64,000 nucleotides of DNA, taken from contig NZ_JAHOPB010000001.1 in NCBI RefSeq assembly GCF_019039055.1, positions 3,074,001 through 3,138,000 of the forward strand. Reading direction: 5' to 3'. Shown piece after piece: positions 54,655-62,857 of this stretch (position 1 is the first letter of the stretch; each line of letters opens with the position of its first letter). Source of the DNA: Reyranella humidisoli (GTDB lineage: Bacteria; Pseudomonadota; Alphaproteobacteria; Reyranellales; Reyranellaceae). The notes under the pieces are model-generated. The model was not told the origin of the DNA and did not search any database. It worked only from the letters and a program-made list of their open reading frames with translations. A program made the translations under genes and the position numbers.

Positions 54655-56808
54655 ATGCTCGACCAGCCGGCGGCCCAAATTCCCGTCTCCCAGCGGACCA
54701 ATCCGGAACGCTCCTTTACCGAGGAAGTGCGCGCGCTGCGGCTGGGCGAGGGCGAGCTCTTCCGGGGCGAAGGCATCCTCGCCGTCACCAAGGCGATCCT
54801 GCAGTCGGGCGTCGCTTATGTTGGCGGCTACCAGGGCGCGCCGGTCTCGCATCTGGTCGACGTGCTGGTCGAATCGCAGGACCTGCTCGACGAACTCGGC
54901 GTCCATCTCGAAACCTGTACCAACGAATCCTCGGCGGCGGCGCTGCTCGGCGCCTCGATCAACTATCCGATGCGTGGCTGCGTCACCTGGAAGTCGATCG
55001 TCGGCACCAACGTGGCGGCCGATGCGCTTTCCAACCTGGCGTCACCGGGCGTGATCGGCGGCGCGCTGATCGTGGTCGGCGAGGACTACGGCGAGGGCGC
55101 CTCGGTCATCCAGGAGCGCACACAGGCCTATGCGCTGAAGTCTTCCCTCTGGCTGATGGATCCGCGTCCGTCGCTGCCGACCATCGTGCGCTGCACGGAG
55201 AAGGCGTTCGAGCTTTCGGAGGCGACCAACACGCCGGTGATGATGGAGCTGCGCATCCGCGCCTGCCACGTCACGGGCGAGTTCGTGGCCAAGGACAATG
55301 TCCCGCCCGCCATCTCGCGTAACCATCGCCTCGCCGAACCGGCGGCGCACAATTACGATCGCATCTCCCATCCGCCGTCGACCTACGCGCACGAGAAGAT
55401 CAAGGTCGAAGTCCGCCAGCCCGCCGCCGAACGCTTCATCGTCGAGAACGGCCTGAACGAATTCTTGGCCGGCGAGCGCTCCGATCTCGGCATCATCGTG
55501 CAGGGCGGCATCACCAACGTGCTGGTGCGCGGTCTCGACCGGCTCGACGTCGAGGGCAAGATCCCGACGCTCGTACTCAACGTCACGCATCCGCTGGCGC
55601 CCGATCAGATCGCCGACTTCTGCAAGGGCAAGCGCGCCGTGCTGGTCGTCGAGGAGGGCGCGCCCGACTACATCGAACAGGCGATCCACGTCCTGCTGCG
55701 CAAGCGCGATATCGACACCAAAATCTACGGCAAGGACGTGTTGCCGATGGCGGGCGAGTACACCGCCGAGGTGATGACCGAGGGGCTGCTGAAGTTCTTC
55801 GCCCAGTCGGCCAATGACATCGACCTGAGCAGGCCGCGCGAGCGTTTCGAGGCGGTGCGCGCCGGCCGTGCCGAGGCGCAGCGCCTGCTGGGCGGGCCGC
55901 TGCCGTTGCGTCCGCCGGGCTTCTGCGTCGGCTGCCCGGAGCGGCCAGTCTTTTCGGCCATCAAGCTGCTCGAACGCGAGGTCGGCAAGGTCCACATCTC
56001 GAGTGACATTGGCTGCCATTCCTTCGCGACCCTGGCGCCGTTCAACCTCGGCAATTCGATCCTGGGCTTCGGTATGTCGCTCGCCGCGGCCGGCGCTGTG
56101 GCGCCGGTGATGCAGAAGCGCACCATCTCGGTGATGGGCGACGGCGGCTTCTGGCACAACGGGCTGCTGAGCGGCGTCGCCTCCTCGATGTTCAATCGCG
56201 GCGACCGTGTGCTGGTCATCATGCAGAACGGCTACACCTCGGCGACCGGCGCGCAGTTCATTCCCAACACGTCGGGCAATCGCCGCGACGGCGAAACGAC
56301 ATCCGACATTGCCGCCACCCTGAAGGCGATGGGCGTCGGCTGGCTGCGCACCATCCGCACCTACAATGTCGGCACCATGCTCAAGACGCTGCGCGAGGCG
56401 ATGAGCACCGACGACAAGGGGCTGAAGGTCATCGTCGCCGACGGCGAATGTCAGCTCGCGCGCCAACGCCGCATCCGCCCGCAGATCGCCGCCCAACTGA
56501 AGCGCGGCGAGAGGGTCGTGCGCACGCGCTACGGCGTGGACGACGAGGTCTGCACTGGCGACCATTCCTGCATCCGCCTCTCCGGCTGCCCCTCGCTGGT
56601 GGTGAAGCCCAGCCCCGATCCGCTGCGCACCGATCCGGTGGCGAGCGTCAACAATGGTTGCGTCGGCTGCGGCCTCTGCGGCGAGGTCGCCGATGCCGCC
56701 GTTCTGTGCCCGTCTTTCTACAAGGCCGAGATCGTGCAGAACGCGACGTGGTGGGACCGGCTGAAGTGGCGCATCCGGTCGAAAATGATCGGAGCAATGG
56801 CGTTATGA
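54655..56808 (+). CDS. Indolepyruvate:ferredoxin oxidoreductase-like, alpha subunit
   Basis: The 717-residue protein has the order of IorA. An N-terminal pyruvate-oxidoreductase pyrimidine domain (GVAYVGGYQGAPVSHLVDVL and ESSAAALLGASIN) is followed by a swivel/C2 domain (VQGGITNVLVRGLDRL) and a TPP-binding domain with CVGCPERPVF, SDIGCHSFATLAP and MGDGGFWHNGLLSG. The C-terminal iron-sulfur region has cysteines at 633, 639, 645, 669, 672, 675 and 685 (in SCIRLSGCPS and NGCVGCGLCGEV). It should decarboxylate an aryl pyruvate to an acyl-CoA and reduce ferredoxin. Its partner lies 136 nt downstream, beyond a repeat element. Confidence 0.9.
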   Translation: MLDQPAAQIPVSQRTNPERSFTEEVRALRLGEGELFRGEGILAVTKAILQSGVAYVGGYQGAPVSHLVDVLVESQDLLDELGVHLETCTNESSAAALLGASINYPMRGCVTWKSIVGTNVAADALSNLASPGVIGGALIVVGEDYGEGASVIQERTQAYALKSSLWLMDPRPSLPTIVRCTEKAFELSEATNTPVMMELRIRACHVTGEFVAKDNVPPAISRNHRLAEPAAHNYDRISHPPSTYAHEKIKVEVRQPAAERFIVENGLNEFLAGERSDLGIIVQGGITNVLVRGLDRLDVEGKIPTLVLNVTHPLAPDQIADFCKGKRAVLVVEEGAPDYIEQAIHVLLRKRDIDTKIYGKDVLPMAGEYTAEVMTEGLLKFFAQSANDIDLSRPRERFEAVRAGRAEAQRLLGGPLPLRPPGFCVGCPERPVFSAIKLLEREVGKVHISSDIGCHSFATLAPFNLGNSILGFGMSLAAAGAVAPVMQKRTISVMGDGGFWHNGLLSGVASSMFNRGDRVLVIMQNGYTSATGAQFIPNTSGNRRDGETTSDIAATLKAMGVGWLRTIRTYNVGTMLKTLREAMSTDDKGLKVIVADGECQLARQRRIRPQIAAQLKRGERVVRTRYGVDDEVCTGDHSCIRLSGCPSLVVKPSPDPLRTDPVASVNNGCVGCGLCGEVADAAVLCPSFYKAEIVQNATWWDRLKWRIRSKMIGAMAL

Positions 56809-56811
56809 GCT

Positions 56812-56935
56812 CCTCCCCATTCAAATGGGGAGGTGTCCGCGTCTTCGCGGGTGGAGAGGGCATGGATTCCACCATCCCGCGTTTGACCCCTCCGTCGGCG
56901 TATGACACCGCCACCTCCCCATCTGAAGGGGGAGG
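56812..56935. repeat. CCTCCCC/GGGGAGG palindromes between the two oxidoreductase genes (copy 2)
   Basis: Two hairpins bound a 124-nt element: CCTCCCCAT (56812-56820) with ATGGGGAGG (56825-56833), and CCTCCCC (56914-56920) with GGGGAGG (56929-56935). The middle contains related GTGTCCGCGTC and TATGACACCGCC stretches. The element starts 3 nt after the upstream stop. Its right edge GGGGGAGG stands 9 nt before the ATG of the next gene, so the repeat itself supplies that gene's ribosome-binding site. Confidence 0.75.
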
Positions 56936-56944
56936 CAAAGACAT

Positions 56945-58453
56945 ATGAAGCCTCTCACCATCCTAATCGGCGCACTTGGCGGCGATGGCGGCGGCGTGCT
57001 CTGCGACTGGATCGTGGCCGCAGCGCAGAGCCAGGGATTGGGGGTGCAGGCGACGCAGATTCCGGGTGTGGCGCAGCGCACGGGCGCCACCACCTACTAC
57101 CTGGAAGTGATGCCGGCCGGCGCCCGGATATCCGCCACCTCCGTGCTGGCGCTGAACCCGGCGATGGGTGAGGTCGACGTCGCGCTGGCGACCGAGCTGC
57201 TGGAAGCCGGCCGCATGATCTTCAACGGCTTCGTGACGCCCGACCGCACCACGCTGATCGCCTCGACGCACCGCGTACTGGCAATCGGCGAGCGCATGGC
57301 GATGGGCGACGGCAGCTTCGATGTCGGCCGGCTACTCCGCGCCGTGAAGGAACGCAGCCGCGCGCAGATCCTGTTCGACATGGACCAGGCTGCCGAGGAA
57401 TCCGGCGGTGTCATCAACGCCGTCCTGCTGGGCGCGCTGGCCGGATCGGGGAAGCTGCCGATCCCCGACGGCGCGTTCGAGGCCGCGATCCGCCATTCCG
57501 GAAAGTCGATTGACACCAACCTTGCTGCCTTCGCCTTCGGGCGCGGCCATGCGCGTGGCGAGCTGGAGCAGGCCGTGCGCGAGCATCGCAAGCGGCAGAC
57601 GGCGGTGCAGGGAGCCGAGGATCTGATCGAGCGCGCGCGGCGCACCCTCCCGGTTGCCAGCCTCGATATCGTTGAGGAGGGCATCCGGCGGCTCACGAGT
57701 TACCAGGACCGGCGCTACGCGACACTCTATCTCGACCGTCTCGACACGATCCATGCGCTTGGCTCGGGCGAGCTGCTGCGGGAAGTGGCGCGCCATCTCG
57801 CGGTGCGCATGTCCTTCGAGGACGTGATCCGCGTCGCCCAGGCCAAGACTTCGGCCGAGCGGATGATGCGCGTGCGGGCAGAAGTCCGCGCCAAGGATCA
57901 CGAGCCGCTGGCGATCACCGAGCATTTCAAGCCCGGTATCGAGGAGATCGCCGCCGTGCTGCCGCCGTCGATAGCGAAGCGCCTGCTGGGCTGGGGCGAG
58001 CGGACGGGGCGCCTCGGCAAGACCTACTTCTCCATGCAAGTGCGCACGACGACGATCCTGGGCTTCGCGCGGCTACGCCTCGTGGCCGGCCTGCGCTGGT
58101 GGCGGCCACGTACCTCGCGCTACGTCGCGGAGCAGACCGAGATCGAGCGCTGGCTCGGCCAGATCCGTGCCGCATCGCCGCTCGGCATCGACCTCGCCCG
58201 CGAGATCGCGGAATCGGCGCGCCTCATCAAGGGCTATGGCGACACCCACAAGCGCGGCCTCGGCAATTATCGCCGCATCGCCGACGAGGTGATCGCGCCG
58301 GCCCTGGCGGGCCGCCTGACGCCGCGTGCCGCGGCCGATGCCGTCGCCAACGCGCGGGTAGCGGCGCTGGCCGATCCCGAAGGCGAATCGCTGTCCCGAA
58401 CGCTGACCGCCATCGCAGGCGCAACATCGCCGCTCAAGCAGGCCGCGGAATGA
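56945..58453 (+). CDS. Indolepyruvate:ferredoxin oxidoreductase-like, beta subunit with extra C-terminal domain
   Basis: The 502-residue protein has the 2-oxoacid:acceptor oxidoreductase gamma-type domain in its first 200 residues (LIGALGGDGGGVLCDWIVAA, TQIPGVAQRTGATTYYLEV, LLEAGRMIFNGFVTPD). The rest, about 300 residues, is an additional domain (RLTSYQDRRYATLYLDRLD and RLIKGYGDTHKRGLGNYRR) seen in the long IorB relatives annotated as DUF6537. Its stop overlaps the thioesterase start by four bases. Together with the preceding gene it forms the heterodimer for aryl pyruvate oxidation. Confidence 0.87.
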   Translation: MKPLTILIGALGGDGGGVLCDWIVAAAQSQGLGVQATQIPGVAQRTGATTYYLEVMPAGARISATSVLALNPAMGEVDVALATELLEAGRMIFNGFVTPDRTTLIASTHRVLAIGERMAMGDGSFDVGRLLRAVKERSRAQILFDMDQAAEESGGVINAVLLGALAGSGKLPIPDGAFEAAIRHSGKSIDTNLAAFAFGRGHARGELEQAVREHRKRQTAVQGAEDLIERARRTLPVASLDIVEEGIRRLTSYQDRRYATLYLDRLDTIHALGSGELLREVARHLAVRMSFEDVIRVAQAKTSAERMMRVRAEVRAKDHEPLAITEHFKPGIEEIAAVLPPSIAKRLLGWGERTGRLGKTYFSMQVRTTTILGFARLRLVAGLRWWRPRTSRYVAEQTEIERWLGQIRAASPLGIDLAREIAESARLIKGYGDTHKRGLGNYRRIADEVIAPALAGRLTPRAAADAVANARVAALADPEGESLSRTLTAIAGATSPLKQAAE

Positions 58454-58875
58454 GCAACAAGTCCGAACCGGCCGTGATCGACGTCGCGGCGCTGGCCCGC
58501 CGTGACGAATTCTGCACGAGTCTCGGCATCCAGTTCGTCGAGGCCTCGCTCGGCCGCGCCGTGACTCGCGTGACGATCGAGCAGCGCCATCTCAACTTCA
58601 ACGGCGTCGGTCACGGCGGCCTGACCTTCACCCTGGCGGATGCCGCCTTCGGCTTCGCCTGCAACTCGCAGGGCGTCGTCTCGGGCAGCATCGACGCCCA
58701 CATCCTCTACAGCGTGGCGGTGCGACTGGGCGATGTGCTGACCGCCACAGCGGTCGAAATCTCGCGCTCCAGCAAGGCCTCGAACTATCGCATCGACGTC
58801 GTCCGCGCCGACGACAAGCTCGTCGCCGCGATGACCGGTACCGCCCTGATCAGCGGCAAGCCGGTGGTGGTCTAA
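58450..58875 (+). CDS. PaaI-like hot-dog thioesterase
   Basis: The 141-residue protein has the PaaI signature RHLNFNGVGHGGLTFTLADA (about residues 46-65), with the Asn, HGG and Asp used in catalysis, and SGSIDAHILYSVAVRLGDVL. PaaI hydrolyses phenylacetyl-CoA derivatives to free CoA. Its coupling to the aryl-pyruvate oxidoreductase (ATGA overlap) supports a pathway from aromatic amino acids through phenylacetyl-CoA or indoleacetyl-CoA, with the thioesterase as a safety valve or last step. That link is inference. Confidence 0.88.
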   Translation: MSNKSEPAVIDVAALARRDEFCTSLGIQFVEASLGRAVTRVTIEQRHLNFNGVGHGGLTFTLADAAFGFACNSQGVVSGSIDAHILYSVAVRLGDVLTATAVEISRSSKASNYRIDVVRADDKLVAAMTGTALISGKPVVV

Positions 58876-58878
58876 AGG

Positions 58879-59007
58879 CGCCGTCGTCCTGAGCGAAGCC
58901 ACCCGCAGGGCGTCGCAGTCGAAGGACCTCTTTTCCGGCGCACGGCGTGTCGAAGCGAAAAGAGGTCCTTCGACTACGCTGCGCTCCGCTCAGGACGACG
59001 GCGTTTT
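58879..59007. repeat. Nested long palindrome, TCCTGAGC family (copy 2)
   Basis: The outer arms CGCCGTCGTCCTGAGCG (58879-58895) and CGCTCAGGACGACGGCG (58987-59003) match over 17 bp. The inner arms GTCGAAGGACCTCTTTTC (58918-58935) and GAAAAGAGGTCCTTCGAC (58957-58974) match over 18 bp. TTTT follows the right outer arm. The element fills the gap between the convergent thioesterase and GMC genes and shares its arms and GAGGTCCTTCG with the element at 43069-43152. It may also act as a terminator. Confidence 0.85.
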
Positions 59008-59009
59008 GC

Positions 59010-60605
59010 TTAAGCCGCGCCCTTCAGGATATCCGCCATCTTCTCGCCGACCATGATCGACGGGGCATTGGTGTTGCCCGAGGGCATGGTGGGGAAGATC
59101 GAGGCGTCGGCGATTCGCAGGCCCTGGATGCCGTGGACCCTGAGCTTGTCGTCGACCACGGTGTTCTGGCCCTCGGGGCCCATGCGGCAGGTGCCGATCG
59201 GGTGATAGGCGGTCTGCGAGTTGTTGCGGATCCACGTCAGGATCTCCTCGTCGGACTGCACCGACGGGCCGGGCGAGAACTCCTCGTCGCGATAGGCGTC
59301 CATCGGCTTGGCGTCGACGATCCTGCGCATCATGCGGAAGCCGGCGGTCATCGCATCCTGGTCGATCCTGTCGGCAAGGAAGTTGAAGCGGATCGACGGA
59401 TGCGCCTTGGGATCGGCCGAGCGGATGTGGATCGAGCCCAGGCTCTCGGGCCGCAGCTGGTAGCAGGCGATCGTCATCGACGGGAAGTCCTGCAGCTTGC
59501 GGGTCTTCGGGTCCTTGATCGAGTAGGGCACGAGATGCATCTGCACGTCGGGCGTCTCGAGTTCGGGCCGGGTCTTCAGGAAGCCGAGCAGCGGCGCCGA
59601 CGGCAGGCTCATGAATCCGCCGCCGGTGGCGAGGTATTTCATCATCTGCGTCACGGCGCCGATGCCGCGCGCCATGTGGTTGTAGGAGACGTTGGCCACT
59701 TTCAGGCGCCAGATGATGCGGGCGTTGATATGGTCGCGGAAGTTCTCGCCGACCGCTTTCAGCTCGTGCTTCACCTCGATGCCGTGCTTCTTAAGCAGTT
59801 CCGGTTGACCGATGCCCGAGAGCTCGAGGATCTGCGGGCTGGCGACACCGCCGGCCGACAGGATCGTCTCTTTGGCGCGGGCCTGCACCGTCTTGCCGTC
59901 CTTCTCGTACTCGACGCCGATGCAGCGCTTGCCGTCGAGCAGGACTCGCAGCGTGTGGGCGTTGGTGACGACGTGCAGGTTGGGCCGTTTCATTGCCGGT
60001 TCGATGTAGCAATGCGCCACGCTCATGCGCCGGCCCTTGTAGATCGAGGTCTGCGTCTTCACGACGCCTTCCTGATCCTCGCTGTTGTAGTCCGGGTTGG
60101 TCTTGAAGCCGGCGGCCTTCGACGCTGCGAACAGCGCGTCGTAGAGCGGGTTCTGGTCGGGCACGGTCGAGACCTTGAGCGGCCCGTCGGTGCCACGGCC
60201 GTTCGAGCCGTCGCCGTCGACGAAGTTCTCCATGCGGGTGAAGAGCGGGGCGACGTCACGCCAGCTCCAGCCGCGGCAGCCCATCTGTGCCCAGGTGTCG
60301 AAGTCGAGCGGCTGGCCGCGCACCCAGACCAGTCCATTGATCGAGCTCGATCCACCCAGGACCTTGCCGCGCGGCACCGGGATCACCCGGTTCGCGGTAT
60401 TTGGTTCCGGTTCGGACTGGTAGAGCCAGTTGGCGGCGGGGTTGTCGATCAGCAGGCCGAAGGACAGTGGCATGCGGGAGTAGGGGTGGCTGGCCGCGCC
60501 CGCTTCCAGCAGGAGCACCTTGTTGGTTGGTATCTCGGTCAACCGCGCGGCCAGTGTGCCGCCCGCCGAACCCGCGCCAACGATGATGTAGTCGTACTCG
60601 GCCAT
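59010..60605 (-). CDS. GMC-family FAD-dependent alcohol oxidoreductase
   Basis: The 531-residue protein begins MAEYDYIIVGAGSAGGTLAA, the FAD-binding motif. It carries GKVLGGSSSINGLVWVRGQP and the C-terminal YHPIGTCRMGPEGQNTVVDD with the active-site histidine, then ASIFPTMPSGNTNAPSIMVG. It belongs to the choline dehydrogenase/alcohol oxidase group; the alcohol oxidised is unknown. I chose the ATG at 60605 with AAGGA 9 nt upstream over an earlier ATG at 60638. It is divergent from the AI-2E family gene. Confidence 0.9.
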   Translation of the reverse strand: MAEYDYIIVGAGSAGGTLAARLTEIPTNKVLLLEAGAASHPYSRMPLSFGLLIDNPAANWLYQSEPEPNTANRVIPVPRGKVLGGSSSINGLVWVRGQPLDFDTWAQMGCRGWSWRDVAPLFTRMENFVDGDGSNGRGTDGPLKVSTVPDQNPLYDALFAASKAAGFKTNPDYNSEDQEGVVKTQTSIYKGRRMSVAHCYIEPAMKRPNLHVVTNAHTLRVLLDGKRCIGVEYEKDGKTVQARAKETILSAGGVASPQILELSGIGQPELLKKHGIEVKHELKAVGENFRDHINARIIWRLKVANVSYNHMARGIGAVTQMMKYLATGGGFMSLPSAPLLGFLKTRPELETPDVQMHLVPYSIKDPKTRKLQDFPSMTIACYQLRPESLGSIHIRSADPKAHPSIRFNFLADRIDQDAMTAGFRMMRRIVDAKPMDAYRDEEFSPGPSVQSDEEILTWIRNNSQTAYHPIGTCRMGPEGQNTVVDDKLRVHGIQGLRIADASIFPTMPSGNTNAPSIMVGEKMADILKGAA

Positions 60606-60870
60606 TTCCCCGGATCCTTGCGTATTGTCGTCATGCAACCCTAGCGCACCGCCACGGAGATAGCAGGGGCAATCTCGCCTCTACAGGCAAGTGGTCCCGG
60701 GTTCCGGCGAGCGGTCGCCGAATTCCGGCGATGCAACGGCCCGACTGGCGAGCGCAGACAGGTTCGCTCCGGCATCGGCATCATGAGGATCTACTTCCAG
60801 TTGGCGTCATCGCATCAGGCCCGCCGCCGTGCGATAAATGCCTTCCGCCACGGGGGCGGCGGAGACGGCG
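60606..60870. promoter_or_regulatory. Divergent intergenic region, no clear site
   Basis: This 265-nt gap separates the starts of the GMC and AI-2E family genes, so it must hold promoters for both. I could find no convincing -35/-10 pair. TTCCGGCGA occurs twice about 30 bases apart near 60696-60732, the only repeat I noticed. Confidence 0.3.
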
Positions 60871-61971
60871 ATGATCGAGACGGAAAAGGGCAGGGCCGAG
60901 GTCACACGGTTCACGATCGATGTCGCGGTTCGACTAGGCCTGATCGCGACCATCGTCTATGTGAGCCTGCTCCTGTTGCAGCCGGTGGCGCCGTTGATGC
61001 TCTGGGCCATCATCCTGTCGGTCGCCGTCTTTCCCCTGTTCAACCTAGTGCGCCGCCGTCTGCACGTCCGCGACGGTCTGGCCGCGGCACTGTTCTCGGT
61101 CCTGCTGCTCGTACTGCTGCTGACGCCGGTGGTGATCCTGGCCGGATCGGCGATCGACAGCCTGGACGCCTATGCGCGAATGCTGTTGCGGGGCGAGCAT
61201 GTCGTGCCGCCTCCTCCTGAATCGGTTCGCGACTGGCCGATGGTCGGCAAACGTGTCTACGAATTCTGGCTGAACGGCTCCAACGATATCCGCGCGCTGG
61301 TGACGACCCATGTCGGCCAACTCGCATCGGCCGGTCGCTGGATCGGTCGCATCGCCGCAGGGGTGTTCCTGGAGGTCCTGCAGTTCGCCGGCGCAATCAT
61401 CGTGGCGGGTATCCTGCTGGCCTATTCCGACGAGCTGCTGGAGACGGTTCGCGGCCTGGCAGGCCGTGTCGCCGACAAGCGCGGCCGGCACTTCCTCGAG
61501 ATCGCCGGCTCGACGATCCGCAACGTCTCGCAGGGCGTCATCGGCATCGCGCTGCTTCAGTCGGCGCTTCTCGGCATCGGCATGCTGGTAGCGGGCGTGC
61601 CCTTTGCCGGCCCCATCACCTTCGTCTGTCTGGTGCTGGCCATCGTCCAGGTCGGCCCTAACATCATCATGATTCCGGTCATCATCTGGAGCTGGATGTA
61701 TCTTCCCGCCCTGCATGCCGGTCTCTTCACCGTCTACACGCTGCCGCTGCTGCTGCTCGACAACGTGCTGCGGCCGATCCTGATGGCGCGCGGCCTGCCC
61801 ACGCCGATGGCGGTGATCCTGGCCGGCGTGATCTGCGGCACGCTGGCCGGCGGCCTGATCGGCCTGTTCGTCGGCCCGGTGGTTCTTTCCGTCTTCTACG
61901 ACCTGTTGGTCGCATGGATCGCATCCGGCGCCAGGCCGGAGGAGGGCGACGCCTCCGCCCCCTCGGCCTGA
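60871..61971 (+). CDS. AI-2E family membrane transporter
   Basis: The 366-residue protein has about seven or eight transmembrane helices. The family segments are VLQFAGAIIVAGILLAYSDE, SQGVIGIALLQSALLGIGML, VQVGPNIIMIPVIIW and NVLRPILMARGLPTPMAVIL, followed by the late GLFVGPVVLSVFYDL. Members include TqsA (AI-2 export) and several Na+/H+ antiporters, so the substrate is open. GGCGGAGACGGCG precedes the ATG at 60871; an ATG at 60838 is less likely. Confidence 0.87.
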   Translation: MIETEKGRAEVTRFTIDVAVRLGLIATIVYVSLLLLQPVAPLMLWAIILSVAVFPLFNLVRRRLHVRDGLAAALFSVLLLVLLLTPVVILAGSAIDSLDAYARMLLRGEHVVPPPPESVRDWPMVGKRVYEFWLNGSNDIRALVTTHVGQLASAGRWIGRIAAGVFLEVLQFAGAIIVAGILLAYSDELLETVRGLAGRVADKRGRHFLEIAGSTIRNVSQGVIGIALLQSALLGIGMLVAGVPFAGPITFVCLVLAIVQVGPNIIMIPVIIWSWMYLPALHAGLFTVYTLPLLLLDNVLRPILMARGLPTPMAVILAGVICGTLAGGLIGLFVGPVVLSVFYDLLVAWIASGARPEEGDASAPSA

Positions 61972-61992
61972 CAGGTCGCGCTGGTCGATCCG

Positions 61993-62847
61993 CTACTTCT
62001 TCTTCGGACGGATCGCGTCCCACTGCTCGTCGGTCCAGTCGAGCATGGCGGAGGTGTTGGCGCCGCCGCCGCCGGACTGCAGCATCTTGCCGCCATCGAT
62101 GACGATCGCGTCGCCGTTGATGTAGGCGGCGCCGTCGCTCACCAGGAAGGCGGCGAGGTTGGCCAGCTCGATATGTTCGCCGGTGCGACGCATCGGGATG
62201 GCCTTGATCATGTCCTCGTTGCCGCCGCGCTCCTTCGGCATCAGGCGGCTCCAGGCTCCTTCGGTCGGGAAGGGGCCGGGCACGATCGCGCAGGTGCGGA
62301 TGCCCTTGGGACCCCATTCGACGGCGAGGCTCTTCGTCATGGCCAGCACGCCCGCCTTGGCCATCGCCGACGGCACGGTGAACGGCGCGCCGGTCAGCGA
62401 GGAGACGGTCAGGATCGACATCACGACCTTGTTGCGCTCGCCGGCCTCGATCCAGCGACGGCCGGCCGAGATGGTGCAGTAGGCGGAGCCGTGCAGCACG
62501 ATGCCGAGCACGGCGTCGATCGCGCGCGAGGACATCTTGTGGGTCTGGGCAAGGATCTGGCCGGCGGCGTTGTTGACCAGGATGTCGAGCGGCCGCTTCT
62601 CCCAGATCTTATCCATCATCGCTTCGACGGCGTCGGGCACGCGCACGTCGCAGCCCACGGTCTCGATCTCGCCACCGGTCTCCTTGGCGAGTTCGTCGGC
62701 GGTCTGCTTCAGCACATCCTCACGACGGCCGCAGATCACGACATTGGCGCCGAGCTCGAGATAGCGATGAACCATCGAGCGGCCGAGGCCGGTGCCGCCG
62801 CCGGTGACGAGGATGCGCTTGCCCTTCAGCAGGTCAGGTTGAAACAC
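61993..62847 (-). CDS. SDR family protein, 2,4-dienoyl-CoA reductase-like
   Basis: The 284-residue protein has the NADP-binding TGGGTGLG (about 15-22), ICGRREDVL and VNNAAGQIL. The later part, VPSAMAKAGVLAMTKSLAVE, ending ANLAAFLVSDGAAYINGDAI, closely follows mitochondrial 2,4-dienoyl-CoA reductase. The catalytic tyrosine of that enzyme (in TTIYAE) has no counterpart; the segment is TVSSLTG here, while Lys164 is kept. The start is GTG with AGGAG 7 nt upstream. It lies 10 nt after a CoA-transferase gene on the same strand, supporting an acyl-CoA substrate. Confidence 0.82.
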   Translation of the reverse strand: MFQPDLLKGKRILVTGGGTGLGRSMVHRYLELGANVVICGRREDVLKQTADELAKETGGEIETVGCDVRVPDAVEAMMDKIWEKRPLDILVNNAAGQILAQTHKMSSRAIDAVLGIVLHGSAYCTISAGRRWIEAGERNKVVMSILTVSSLTGAPFTVPSAMAKAGVLAMTKSLAVEWGPKGIRTCAIVPGPFPTEGAWSRLMPKERGGNEDMIKAIPMRRTGEHIELANLAAFLVSDGAAYINGDAIVIDGGKMLQSGGGGANTSAMLDWTDEQWDAIRPKKK

Positions 62848-62857
62848 TCGTCTTCTC

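Noticed and set aside
58879..60644. A plus-strand open frame of 565 codons from the palindrome through the GMC gene
   Set aside because: It begins inside a non-coding repeat and continues antisense to a complete GMC oxidoreductase.
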